This document shows positions 15,414 through 23,429 of a stretch of DNA of 64,000 bases, piece by piece. The first letter of the stretch is position 1; each line of letters starts with the position of its first letter. The notes under the pieces were generated by a model that saw nothing but the letters and a program-made list of their open reading frames with translations, ran no database searches and was not told where the DNA came from. A program made the position numbers and the translations under genes. Origin of the DNA: Erysipelotrichaceae bacterium (GTDB lineage: Bacteria > Bacillota_I > Bacilli_A > Erysipelotrichales > Erysipelotrichaceae); contig JAFWEP010000027.1 in assembly GCA_017512885.1 (NCBI GenBank), positions 1-64,000 of the forward strand, read 5' to 3'.

Positions 15414-17033
15414 TCAGAGGATCGAAGCGCTCTCCATCAGCGTCTGCGGAATGGTGATGATCCGCAGGGTACGCAGGATGCGTAAGCCCATCATCATCTT
15501 GTAGATGTCTTCGCCGTGGGTCAGATCGCAGTTCAGGATGTCCTTGATCTTGGCCAGCCGGTAGAGCAGGGTGTTCTTATGGATGAAGAGCTGCGCGGCA
15601 GCTTTGGTGGTGTTGCCGTAATTCTCCAGATAGATATAGAGCGTGGTGACCAGATCGGACTGGTTCTCCTTGTCGTGTTCGACCAGTTCCAGCAGCTGCG
15701 GACTGCAGTAGCTTAAGAGATCATCGTGTCTTTCGATCACATGCAGGGCTTCGATCGGAGCCAGATCCTCGAAGTAGGAGACGACCCAGTTCTCATAGAT
15801 GTCGCCCAGTTCCCCGGCCTTCTTGGCCTGGGCATAGTGTCTCTTCGTATCGCCCAGGTTGCGGAACATGTTGCTGACGCCGATCAGCAGATGGTTGGTA
15901 CGGGCCAGCTGTTCCGCTTCGGCATTGATGTAGTCGGTGATCTTGGCGTCGTTGCTGAGGTTGAAGAGGATGACCAGTTCCGTTTCCCGGATGAGGTAGA
16001 AACTGTTGCTGAGCTTTGCCCCTAACTGGGTAGCGATGATGTCGAAGGAAGAGGCATCGATGTTCTTCTGACGGGGCGAAGCGGTGATGACGGCCAGATA
16101 GAATTTATCCCGCAGTTTGATGATCTTGTTGACACGGGTCATCTGGTAGGCGGTATCCGAAGGCACATCCCCGTAGGAGAGCAGATAATTCAGGAACTGA
16201 GCCTTGACCTCGTTCCGGTTGCGGGTGAACAGGGTCTTCTTCTGCAGTTCCTGGGAAAGGACTTCGCCGACCCGCCAGAAGTAGAGCTCATCCACTTCCT
16301 GGAAGGGATGATTCTTCTCCAACAGGATGATGAAGCCGACTTCGATATTCCTGACCCGGATGATCGAGGTCATCTGATTGCAGTTCAGGACCGGGTTAAA
16401 GGAAGTCTTGCTGACGAGCGAGAGACTGCGGATCTCGTCCAGGACTTCGTTCTGTACGAAACCCAGATTGAAGAAATCTTCTACGGATACGATCTTGTTG
16501 GAATTGATCTGCTGCAGGGCAGCTGACAGAGCCGGGTCATTCGCTATGACCTCCGGATCTACGGAATAATTCACGCCGAAGACGCCGACGCTGAAGACGA
16601 AGAGCGGGTTCTGCAGGATGCTGTGTGCGGTATCCAGGATGTGCTGTGCGCCTTCGTTGTCAAAGAGAGCCTGAGTCAGGATGCGCATCGTTTCGTGTAC
16701 GTCTTCTTCCAGAGCCAGACGGCGGGCTACGAAATGCAGGACTTCCTGCATGCCGGAATTCTCGTTCTCCACGAAGATCAGATTGTCGATATGAGAGAGG
16801 ACTTCCTCCGGGACTTCGCAGCGTCTGCCGACGACCACGATGTTCAGATTCACCATCTCTGTCTGCAGATTCAGAAGGTCTTTGATTGTGCCGATGTACA
16901 CTGCATTTTTCAGCAGTACGTCCTCCAGCCGGTAGAGGGGAAAGATCCCGCCGAAAAAGGCGTTTGGATTCTTTAATGTATGAACGTAATACTGGTATAT
17001 ACTCAGCAGGTTCAGAAGGTCATTAATGTTCAT
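15414..17033 (-). CDS. PucR/CdaR-family transcriptional regulator
   Basis: The 539-residue protein ends in the PucR C-terminal helix-turn-helix (about 470-530: YLENYGNTTKAAAQLFIHKN followed by TLLYRLAKI), the hallmark of PucR/CdaR activators of catabolic genes. The N-terminal two thirds form ligand-sensing domains without membrane helices. The frame extends to 17096, but GAAAGGAC lies 7 nt before ATG 17033. Its promoter (TTGTGC, 17 bp, TATAAT) overlaps a copy of the palindrome found at six island promoters. I infer that this protein binds those sites, activating the island and repressing itself. Binding is not proved. Confidence 0.9.
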   Translation of the reverse strand: MNINDLLNLLSIYQYYVHTLKNPNAFFGGIFPLYRLEDVLLKNAVYIGTIKDLLNLQTEMVNLNIVVVGRRCEVPEEVLSHIDNLIFVENENSGMQEVLHFVARRLALEEDVHETMRILTQALFDNEGAQHILDTAHSILQNPLFVFSVGVFGVNYSVDPEVIANDPALSAALQQINSNKIVSVEDFFNLGFVQNEVLDEIRSLSLVSKTSFNPVLNCNQMTSIIRVRNIEVGFIILLEKNHPFQEVDELYFWRVGEVLSQELQKKTLFTRNRNEVKAQFLNYLLSYGDVPSDTAYQMTRVNKIIKLRDKFYLAVITASPRQKNIDASSFDIIATQLGAKLSNSFYLIRETELVILFNLSNDAKITDYINAEAEQLARTNHLLIGVSNMFRNLGDTKRHYAQAKKAGELGDIYENWVVSYFEDLAPIEALHVIERHDDLLSYCSPQLLELVEHDKENQSDLVTTLYIYLENYGNTTKAAAQLFIHKNTLLYRLAKIKDILNCDLTHGEDIYKMMMGLRILRTLRIITIPQTLMESASIL

Positions 17034-17067
17034 GATGCTGTCCTTTCCGGCGAAACAAACCTTTCTC

Positions 17068-17096
17068 ATTATAGGGGTTTTGTGTGATTCGCACAA
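17068..17096 (-). promoter_or_regulatory. PucR-family gene promoter overlapped by the regulon operator
   Basis: On the minus strand -35 TTGTGC (17096-17091) and -10 TATAAT (17073-17068) are 17 bp apart. The operator TTGTGTGATTCGCACAA (17080-17096) covers the -35 and most of the spacer, the position of a repressor site, as expected for autoregulation. Confidence 0.75.
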
Positions 17097-17126
17097 GGGA
17101 TGGACATTTCGCAGTTTTCGGTTTGC

Positions 17127-17212
17127 TTGTTTGATTGCACAAGGTCCTTCCCGGGATCTGCTTTGTTTTGGGGAACCTGCACATTGTTTGTCAAAAGAGA
17201 AACAAATAGAAT
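17127..17212 (+). promoter_or_regulatory. Activator-type promoter of ACP2
   Basis: Operator TTGTTTGATTGCACAA (17127-17142) ends 42 bp before -35 TTGTTT (17184-17189). A 17-bp spacer leads to -10 TAGAAT (17207-17212). Confidence 0.78.
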
Positions 17213-17228
17213 GATATTGTCAAAAGGT

Positions 17229-17245
17229 AAGGGCACTGCGCCCTT
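17229..17245 (+). other. Hairpin just before the ACP2 ribosome site
   Basis: AAGGGC/GCCCTT with a 5-nt loop lies 2 nt before AGGAGG (17248-17253). It may affect translation or mRNA stability, like the leader hairpin at 9392. Confidence 0.5.
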
Positions 17246-17261
17246 GCAGGAGGTTAAGGAA

Positions 17262-17510
17262 ATGACAATTCAGGAAGAAGTAATCGAAGTATTAAAGAAC
17301 AAGGCTGCCAAGCTGTTTGGCGTCGATCCCAACACGCTGGGACCGGAGACCCGTTTCATCGATGATCTGGGCTGCAAGTCCGTCAACATCGTTCAGTTCT
17401 CCGCTGCTCTGGAAGATGAATACGAACTGGAAGTTTCCTACATGGAACTGGCCAGAAAGAAGACCTTCCAGGAAGCTGCTGACTACATGGCCAGTCTGAT
17501 CGAGGGCTAA
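17262..17510 (+). CDS. Atypical acyl carrier protein (ACP2)
   Basis: The 82-residue protein is ACP-like (LFGVDPNTLGPETRFIDDLG is typical of helix 1 and the loop). The attachment motif reads GCKSVNIVQF, so Ser40 is present but Asp is replaced by Lys and Leu by Val. AGGAGG stands 8 nt before the ATG. It has its own regulon promoter and a terminator (17524), and is followed by Pta. It differs from ACP1 at the motif but shares the loss of Asp, so both may be read by an unusual phosphopantetheinyl transferase or act unmodified. Its likely role is acyl carriage in the island pathway. Confidence 0.82.
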   Translation: MTIQEEVIEVLKNKAAKLFGVDPNTLGPETRFIDDLGCKSVNIVQFSAALEDEYELEVSYMELARKKTFQEAADYMASLIEG

Positions 17511-17523
17511 ATCTAAAAAGAAC

Positions 17524-17547
17524 CGGCAGTCGTACGGCTGCCGTTTT
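17524..17547 (+). terminator. Terminator of ACP2
   Basis: CGGCAG/CTGCCG stem followed by TTTT. It separates ACP2 from pta, so pta needs partial read-through or its own start. Confidence 0.7.
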
Positions 17548-17558
17548 CATGAAGGGTA

Positions 17559-17576
17559 TTGTGCAAAGTAGCACAA
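17559..17576. promoter_or_regulatory. Perfect palindrome of the regulon type directly before pta
   Basis: TTGTGC-AAAGTA-GCACAA has perfect 6-bp arms and lies 17 nt before the pta ATG. It has no promoter at the downstream distance used by the other sites. It overlaps a weak TATTGT -10 candidate, so it may repress or act as a roadblock. Confidence 0.65.
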
Positions 17577-17593
17577 AGAAAGGAAACACTACT

Positions 17594-18595
17594 ATGGATA
17601 TCATGGAAAAGATCTACGCGCAGGCTGCTGCTGATCCGCAGCGCGTAGCGTTCCCGGAAGCCACGGAAGAAAAGATCCTGCTGGCTGGCCGCGAGTGTGT
17701 CGACAAGGGTCTGGTCAAGCCGGTCCTGGTCGGTGATCCGGCTGCCATCAAGGCCGCTGCCGAGAGCTTCAGCATCTCTCTGGACGGTATGGAGATCTAC
17801 GATGCCGTCGACGAAGAAAAACTGAATGAGCTCGTACAGGAATACCTGCAGATCAACGATATGTTCTCGGAGAAATCCCTGAAGAGAAAGGGCGCCAAGG
17901 ACCCGATGTTCGTAGCCGACTATCTGCTGGCTCTGGGCAAGGTCGACGCTTCCTTCGCCGGTCTGACCCATACGACCGGTGACGTCATCGCTGCCGGCGC
18001 TGCTTATGTCGGACTGCAGGACGGCATCACCACTCCTTCTTCGATCGGTATCTTCAAGATCCCGGGATACGAAGGATCCGAAGGCGAACTGCTGGGCTTC
18101 GGTGATTCCGCTGTCTGCGTCAATCCGGGACCGGAAGAACTGGCTTCCATCGCCATGTCCGCCTGTGAGACCGTTTCTTCGCTCTTAGGCTGGGAGCCGC
18201 GCTGCGCCATGCTGAGCTACTCTACGGACGGTTCTGCTGAGAGCCCGCTGGTCGAGAAGGTCCGCGAAGCTCTGCGCATCGTTAAGGAAAAGAAACCGGA
18301 TCTGAAGATCGACGGCGAATTCCAGCTGGATGCTGCGATCAACCCGGCTGTTGCTGCCAAGAAGGTCAAGAGAGAAAGTGCTGTTGCCGGTAAGGCCAAC
18401 ATCATCATCTGGCCGGATATCAACGTCGGCAATATCGGTGTCAAACTGGTCCAGACCTTCGGCCGTGCCGATGCCTACGGACCTCTGCTCCAGGGCTTCA
18501 AGAAGATCGTATGCGACTGCTCCAGAGGTGCGCCGGTCTCCGAACTGGTCGGCAATATCGCCATGGCTGCTGTCCGTGCACAGAAGCTGAAATAA
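17594..18595 (+). CDS. pta: Phosphate acyltransferase (phosphotransacetylase-like)
   Basis: The 333-residue protein transfers an acyl group from CoA to phosphate, giving the acyl-phosphate used by the downstream kinase. The C-terminal half has class I Pta signatures: IDGEFQLDAAI, NIIIWPDINVGNIGVKLVQ and the Ser-Arg of CDCSRGAP. It resembles Pta more than phosphotransbutyrylase, although its partner is annotated as butyrate kinase; the chain length accepted is therefore uncertain. The start at 17594 has AAAGGAAA upstream. It lies 10 nt before buk, so the two form an operon. Confidence 0.9.
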   Translation: MDIMEKIYAQAAADPQRVAFPEATEEKILLAGRECVDKGLVKPVLVGDPAAIKAAAESFSISLDGMEIYDAVDEEKLNELVQEYLQINDMFSEKSLKRKGAKDPMFVADYLLALGKVDASFAGLTHTTGDVIAAGAAYVGLQDGITTPSSIGIFKIPGYEGSEGELLGFGDSAVCVNPGPEELASIAMSACETVSSLLGWEPRCAMLSYSTDGSAESPLVEKVREALRIVKEKKPDLKIDGEFQLDAAINPAVAAKKVKRESAVAGKANIIIWPDINVGNIGVKLVQTFGRADAYGPLLQGFKKIVCDCSRGAPVSELVGNIAMAAVRAQKLK

Positions 18596-18605
18596 GGTAC
18601 GGACG

Positions 18606-19712
18606 ATGGCTGACTACAAGGTATTTGCGATCAATCCCGGTTCCACTTCCACCAAGATCGCTCTCTTTGAAGGAGAGAAGTGCCTCTTCTCCAAGACCGT
18701 CGATCATGATGCAGCTGAACTGAAGAAATTTGCCGGCGTTTCCGATCAGCTTCCTTACCGTAAGGAAACGATCATGAACGCTCTGAAAGAAGCCGGTGTC
18801 ACGCTGGACGGTGTCGACGCTTTCGTCGGACGCGGCGGCGGACTGCTGGCGATCGAAGGCGGCGTCTACGCTGTCAACGATATCCTGCTTGACCATGCGA
18901 CCAGAGGGGCCAACGGTGTTCAGCACCCGGCTCAGTTAGGTCCGCAGATCGCTCATGAACTGGCTGCTGCTGCCGGAAAACCGGCCTTCGTCGTCAATCC
19001 TCCGGATACGGATGAACTGCAGGACGAAGCCCGTATGACCGGTATCAAGGGCGTCTACCGTCATGTCCACCTGCATGCCCTGAACCTGAAGGAGACTGCG
19101 ATCCGTCATGCCAAGTCCCAGGGCAAGAAGTATGAAGAACAGAACTATGTCGTCTGTCACCTGGGCGGCGGTCTCTCTGTCAGTGCTCATCGCAAAGGTC
19201 AGATGGTCGACGGCAACGACATCGTCGGCGGCGACGGACCGATGGCTCCGACCCGCTGCGGTGCGGTCCCGACGACGGAAATGATCAAGCTCTGCTTCGC
19301 TGAAGGCGCCAACCGCAAGGAACTGACCAACCTGGCCATGAAGACCGGCGGTCTGGTCTCTCATCTGGGAACTTCCGATGCCCGTGAAGTCCGCAAGATG
19401 ATCGCAGCCGGCGACAAGAATGCCGAGAGAGCCTGGAAGGCCATGGTCTACCAGATCTGCAACTATATCGGTTCCATGGCGACCGTCCTGCACGGACAGG
19501 TCGACGGCATCCTCTTAGGCGGCGGTATGGTTCATGACGAAGGTCTCGTCAATGACATCAAAGAGGCCTGCGGCTGGATCGCCCCGATCTATGCCTATCC
19601 GGGTGAATTCGAGATGGAAGCGATGGCAGCAGGTGCCAACCGTGTCCTGAACGGTGAGGAAAAACTGAAGGAATACACCGGGAAACCTCGCTGGGAAGGC
19701 TTCAACGACTAA
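18606..19712 (+). CDS. buk: Butyrate kinase (second copy)
   Basis: The 368-residue acyl kinase is paralogous to the gene at 6025. Signatures are NPGSTSTKIALFEGE at the N-terminus, CHLGGGLSVSAHRKGQMVDGN mid-protein and a glycine-rich GILLGGGM near the end. It makes ATP from the acyl-phosphate produced by the adjacent phosphate acyltransferase. The start lies 10 nt after the pta stop, with only a weak ribosome site, so translation may be coupled. A strong terminator (19727) follows. Substrate could be butyrate, acetate or a branched or longer acid. Confidence 0.93.
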   Translation: MADYKVFAINPGSTSTKIALFEGEKCLFSKTVDHDAAELKKFAGVSDQLPYRKETIMNALKEAGVTLDGVDAFVGRGGGLLAIEGGVYAVNDILLDHATRGANGVQHPAQLGPQIAHELAAAAGKPAFVVNPPDTDELQDEARMTGIKGVYRHVHLHALNLKETAIRHAKSQGKKYEEQNYVVCHLGGGLSVSAHRKGQMVDGNDIVGGDGPMAPTRCGAVPTTEMIKLCFAEGANRKELTNLAMKTGGLVSHLGTSDAREVRKMIAAGDKNAERAWKAMVYQICNYIGSMATVLHGQVDGILLGGGMVHDEGLVNDIKEACGWIAPIYAYPGEFEMEAMAAGANRVLNGEEKLKEYTGKPRWEGFND

Positions 19713-19726
19713 CTGAAAGAGCTGCG

Positions 19727-19761
19727 TGCATGGCGGCTGAGTGCCGCCATGCATATTTTTT
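19727..19761 (+). terminator. Strong terminator after pta-buk
   Basis: An 11-bp stem TGCATGGCGGC/GCCGCCATGCA (19727-19737, 19743-19753) is followed by TATTTTTT. The next coding frame begins inside it, so a downstream start was chosen. Confidence 0.92.
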
Positions 19762-19769
19762 GCCAAAAT

Positions 19770-20573
19770 ATGGAAGAATTCTATACCAATCGTGAGGGGC
19801 GTAAACTGTTCGTCCGCCGGGAAGGAGAAGGGGAGACGATCCTGCTGATCCACGGAGCAATGGTCGATGCGGATTTCTATGCGGATCTTTCAAAGATCCT
19901 TTCCAGGAGATATCAGGTCATCACTTATGACCGCCGCGCTTACTCCCGTTCGGAGGACTGCGAAGATGCGTCTCTGACCTCACAGGTCGAAGATGCAGCA
20001 GAGCTCCTGAAAGCTTACGGCAGCGGAAGAGCGGTCGTGGTCGGCTGCAGCGCCGGCGCTCTGATCGCCCTGAAACTGGCAGAACGCTATCCGGAACTGG
20101 TCCGCCGCACCTATATCGACGAAGCGCCGCTGATCTTCTTCAGCGATGCACTGAACGAAGAAGAAAAACAGTGGCTGTCGGAGATGAGTGAACTGGTCGA
20201 TGCCGGCAAGGTCCGCAAAGCGCTGATGAAGTTCATCATCGTCTTTGCCAGCATACCTGATCCGCATGCCAGGATCCTGCCGCCGGAAATGGTCGATCAG
20301 CAGATGAAGAACGGCAATGTCTATATTGCCCGGGAGTATCCGGAACAGTTCCGTCTGCGCGAAGACTTTTATGACTGGGAGCAGCTTGCGCAGCGCGATA
20401 TCGTCTGGCTGATCGGAGATACCAGCAAGGATCTCTATGCCGCTAAGACCACGAAAGCGGCGGCTGCCAGACTGGATCAGAGCGTCTTCTGCATCGGTGG
20501 CGGACACAATGCCGCCCGTGACCTGCCGGAAGAGTTCGCCTGCTTCCTCTGCGGTCATCTGCAGCTTCATTAA
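19770..20573 (+). CDS. Alpha/beta hydrolase
   Basis: The 267-residue cytoplasmic protein has the alpha/beta hydrolase fold: the oxyanion segment LLIHGAMVDADF, the nucleophile elbow VGCSAGA (Ser near residue 100), and a C-terminal GGGHNAARD His. It resembles lactone or carboxylester hydrolases. The ATG at 19770 follows the pta-buk terminator directly and has no Shine-Dalgarno sequence, so transcription start is unclear. It overlaps no other gene and is followed after 12 nt by the MFS gene, with which it forms an operon. It may hydrolyse an ester or lactone, or an acyl-thioester, of the island's substrate. Confidence 0.85.
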   Translation: MEEFYTNREGRKLFVRREGEGETILLIHGAMVDADFYADLSKILSRRYQVITYDRRAYSRSEDCEDASLTSQVEDAAELLKAYGSGRAVVVGCSAGALIALKLAERYPELVRRTYIDEAPLIFFSDALNEEEKQWLSEMSELVDAGKVRKALMKFIIVFASIPDPHARILPPEMVDQQMKNGNVYIAREYPEQFRLREDFYDWEQLAQRDIVWLIGDTSKDLYAAKTTKAAAARLDQSVFCIGGGHNAARDLPEEFACFLCGHLQLH

Positions 20574-20585
20574 AGGAGAATAGAA

Positions 20586-21803
20586 ATGGATTACACAAAG
20601 AAAAGATGGCAGGTATTGATCGCCTGCTGCCTGGTAAACCTCTGCATCGGTTCGCTCTACGCCTGGAGCGTATTCGCCGGACCGCTGCTGGAAAAATTCA
20701 ATGGTCTCGGTGCGAACCTGAGCAGTCTGGCCATCGTCTTCACGATCGCCAACGGCGTCGGTCCGATCACGATGATCTCCGGCGGTTTCTTCAATGACCG
20801 TCTGGGTCCGAAATGGGTCATCTTCTTAGGCGGCATCCTGTTCGGTCTGGGCATGATCTTCTCCGGAAGAGTGACCGGTCTCGGCGGACTGATCCTGACT
20901 TACGGTCTGATGGTCGGTCTCGGCATCGGTCTGATCTACGGCGCTACCGTCAGCAACTGCGTCAAGTTCTTCCCTGACAAGAAGGGCCTGATCGGCGGTC
21001 TGACCACTGCTGCCTACGGTGCTTCCTCGGTCATCATCCCGCCGGTCGTCGTCCGCATCAATGCGGCGATGGGCATCGAGAAGACCTTCCTGATCATCGG
21101 CCTGGTCATGCTGGCGGTGATCTGTGCCTCTTCCTTCCTGATCCTGAAATGTCCGGACGGTTTCCTGCCGGAAGGCTATGTCCCGCCGGTCCGCAGCGGA
21201 GGAAACAAGGCTGTCGACTACGACTGGAAGGGGATGCTGAAAAGCGTTACCTTCTATGTCATGTTCCTGATGCTGCTCTGCGGGGCGTTCTCCGGTCTGA
21301 TGGTCACCTCTTCTGCATCGGCCTTCTCCCAGAAGATGGCCGGCATGGATGTGGCACAGGCTGCCAATATCGTCTCGCTGATCGCTCTCTTCAATACCTT
21401 CGGCCGGATCGCTGCCGGCTATATCTCCGACAAGATCGGTGCTGTCAACACGATGAGCCTGAGCTTCGTACTGGCGATCCTCGGTCAGCTCTGCGTCTAC
21501 TTCTCACAGAACGGCAATGTCCTCTATTATCTGGGCTGCGCCCTGATCGGCTTCTGCTTCGGTTCTCTGATGGGCACCTACCCCGGCTTTACCGCCGGTC
21601 AGTTCGGCAGCAAGCACAACAGCGTCAACTACGGCATCATGTTTATCGGTTTCGCAGCTGCCGGTTATTTCGGACCGCAGATCATGAACTCGATCTATGC
21701 TGCCGGCGGACAGTACCGTCCCGCTTTCCTGGTCGCTGCCGGAATGTCGGCGGTCGGACTCTTGCTGAGCTTCGTCTTCCGGAAACTGCAGGTAAAGCAC
21801 TGA
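20586..21803 (+). CDS. OFA-family MFS transporter
   Basis: The 405-residue protein has the oxalate/formate antiporter hallmark near its start, CIGSLYAWSVFAGPL, and about 12 membrane helices. The family exchanges carboxylates across the membrane, or couples them to protons. AAAGGAG stands 6 nt before the ATG. It follows the alpha/beta hydrolase gene in one operon. It probably exports the acid product or imports the acyl substrate of the island. Exact substrate is not predictable. Confidence 0.92.
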   Translation: MDYTKKRWQVLIACCLVNLCIGSLYAWSVFAGPLLEKFNGLGANLSSLAIVFTIANGVGPITMISGGFFNDRLGPKWVIFLGGILFGLGMIFSGRVTGLGGLILTYGLMVGLGIGLIYGATVSNCVKFFPDKKGLIGGLTTAAYGASSVIIPPVVVRINAAMGIEKTFLIIGLVMLAVICASSFLILKCPDGFLPEGYVPPVRSGGNKAVDYDWKGMLKSVTFYVMFLMLLCGAFSGLMVTSSASAFSQKMAGMDVAQAANIVSLIALFNTFGRIAAGYISDKIGAVNTMSLSFVLAILGQLCVYFSQNGNVLYYLGCALIGFCFGSLMGTYPGFTAGQFGSKHNSVNYGIMFIGFAAAGYFGPQIMNSIYAAGGQYRPAFLVAAGMSAVGLLLSFVFRKLQVKH

Positions 21804-21807
21804 TCGT

Positions 21808-21893
21808 CTGTGCATTGGCACAATAAATCGTGAATTAAGTCACAGATATTCAGGACTCTGTACATATCTTCTTGCAGAGAAGGGGAATATACT
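21808..21893 (+). promoter_or_regulatory. First activator-type promoter upstream of the thiolase
   Basis: Operator CTGTGCATTGGCACAA (21808-21823) ends 42 bp before -35 TATCTT (21865-21870). A 17-bp spacer leads to -10 TATACT (21888-21893). The -35 is poor, as expected for an activator-dependent promoter. Confidence 0.65.
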
Positions 21894-22009
21894 ATCCTTA
21901 ATAGGAATCTACAACCTGTTTCCTACATCCCGACAGTTCCTGGAAATTCCCCTTTCTATCTTGCCATTTGGAATCTGTCGTCTGCACGGCTTCGGTCGTG
22001 CTTTTAATT

Positions 22010-22097
22010 TTGTGCGATTTATACAAAATCAGCGAACTGTGTGAAAGTGCTTTTAGAAAATGCGTACATAGTACAGCGGATAGGTCTGCACTACAAT
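22010..22097 (+). promoter_or_regulatory. Second activator-type promoter upstream of the thiolase
   Basis: Operator TTGTGCGATTTATACAA (22010-22026) ends 43 bp before -35 TAGTAC (22069-22074). A 17-bp spacer leads to -10 TACAAT (22092-22097). The 317-bp gap between the OFA gene and the thiolase holds these two promoter modules and no gene. Confidence 0.72.
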
Positions 22098-22120
22098 AAA
22101 AACAAGGAGGTAAATGACCT

Positions 22121-23419
22121 ATGTATCATATCAATAAGACCGAGATACATCCCTATAAGCGGAGCGTTTCGATCATCGGTGTCGGCTGTACGCCCTTCAT
22201 GAACACCATCGATAATCCGGAAACGAACGGCTTAACGGAGGGTGAACTCTTCGGCTATGCCGGACTGCAGGCGATGGAAGATGCCGGCGTCCGTCCCAAA
22301 GATGTCGATTTCTACTACCATGGCTGCGCCAGCCCGCTGAACGGTTCCAACTACCTGACTCCGAACATGCAGGTAGCGGAATGGGTCGGTATGCGCGGCA
22401 AGGCTTCCATCCATCATTCGGAAGCCTGCTGCACCGGTTATCTGGGCCTTGAACTGGCCGCCAATGCGATCGCCTCCGGCAAGTATGACTGTGTCCTGAC
22501 CGGTGCGGTCGAATACGGTGACGGTCTGGCGATCCAGGGCCTGCCCTCGATCTACCGTAAGAAGTTCAGCTTCCAGGAATTCCAGATCTCGACGGAATGG
22601 CTCACCGACAATGCCTACACCCGTCATCTGCTCTGCAACATCGGACACGACAACAGCGCGCTCTGGTATCAGACGCAGTACGGTCTCACGGATGATGAGA
22701 TCGACAAGGCACTCTGCCAGCTGGCTGTCATTGCCCGCCGCAATACCGTCAACAACCCTCTCGCCATCATTCATAAGACTTATGACGAAGACGCAAAGGA
22801 AGCCGGATTCGATAATGTCCTGGACTACATGCAGTCCGCCTTCAACCCGAAGGTCGGCGGCATCATGCGTATCTCCGGTCTGGAACAGAAGTGCGACGGC
22901 GCTGCTGCTGTCCTGCTCTGCGCCACGGAGAAAGTCGAAGAACTGACGCACGGCAAAGTGAAGCCGATCGAAGTCCTCGGTATCGGCTGTGCTGCTCTGG
23001 AAGCCTCCAACCCCTATCTGGAAGTCTACGGCACGATGGAAGCAGACCGTCAGGTCAAAGCCCGCACCGGCATCGATCCTTCCGAGATCGACCTGCTCTA
23101 CGCCAATGACTTCATCATCGGCTCTCAGCTGATCGCTGCCGATATCTCCGGCTATATCCCGAAGGGTGAAGGCTGGAAGTATGTCATGGACGGACGTACC
23201 GGCAAGGACGGCGATAAGCCGATCAACCCGAACGGCGGACGTACTGCCTTCGGTCATGCCCATGCGGCATCCGGTCTGGCAGACGTCTACGATGCTGTCA
23301 AGCAGATGAGAGGTCTGGCCGGTGATCATCAGGTCAAGAAGACCGTCAATACGACCTATCTGCGCGGTTTCGGTGGTGGACAGAACCTCTGTGACATCAT
23401 CATCCGCAACAAGGACTAA
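22121..23419 (+). CDS. Thiolase-family protein (SCPx/DUF35-partner type)
   Basis: The 432-residue protein has the thiolase fold. The active-site Cys is in EACCTGYLG (Cys103, aligned with CASG; Cys104 is adjacent). The second histidine motif is GHAHAASG instead of GHPxGATG, and the C-terminal Cys motif is GGGQNLCD. Archaeal-type and steroid-side-chain thiolases of this group work with a DUF35 OB-fold partner, and such a gene follows directly. It therefore may carry out thiolytic or retro-Claisen/retro-aldol C-C cleavage of an acyl-CoA (or acyl-ACP). AAGGAGG precedes the ATG. It is under two regulon promoters. Confidence 0.88.
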   Translation: MYHINKTEIHPYKRSVSIIGVGCTPFMNTIDNPETNGLTEGELFGYAGLQAMEDAGVRPKDVDFYYHGCASPLNGSNYLTPNMQVAEWVGMRGKASIHHSEACCTGYLGLELAANAIASGKYDCVLTGAVEYGDGLAIQGLPSIYRKKFSFQEFQISTEWLTDNAYTRHLLCNIGHDNSALWYQTQYGLTDDEIDKALCQLAVIARRNTVNNPLAIIHKTYDEDAKEAGFDNVLDYMQSAFNPKVGGIMRISGLEQKCDGAAAVLLCATEKVEELTHGKVKPIEVLGIGCAALEASNPYLEVYGTMEADRQVKARTGIDPSEIDLLYANDFIIGSQLIAADISGYIPKGEGWKYVMDGRTGKDGDKPINPNGGRTAFGHAHAASGLADVYDAVKQMRGLAGDHQVKKTVNTTYLRGFGGGQNLCDIIIRNKD

Positions 23420-23429
23420 GGAGGGTACC

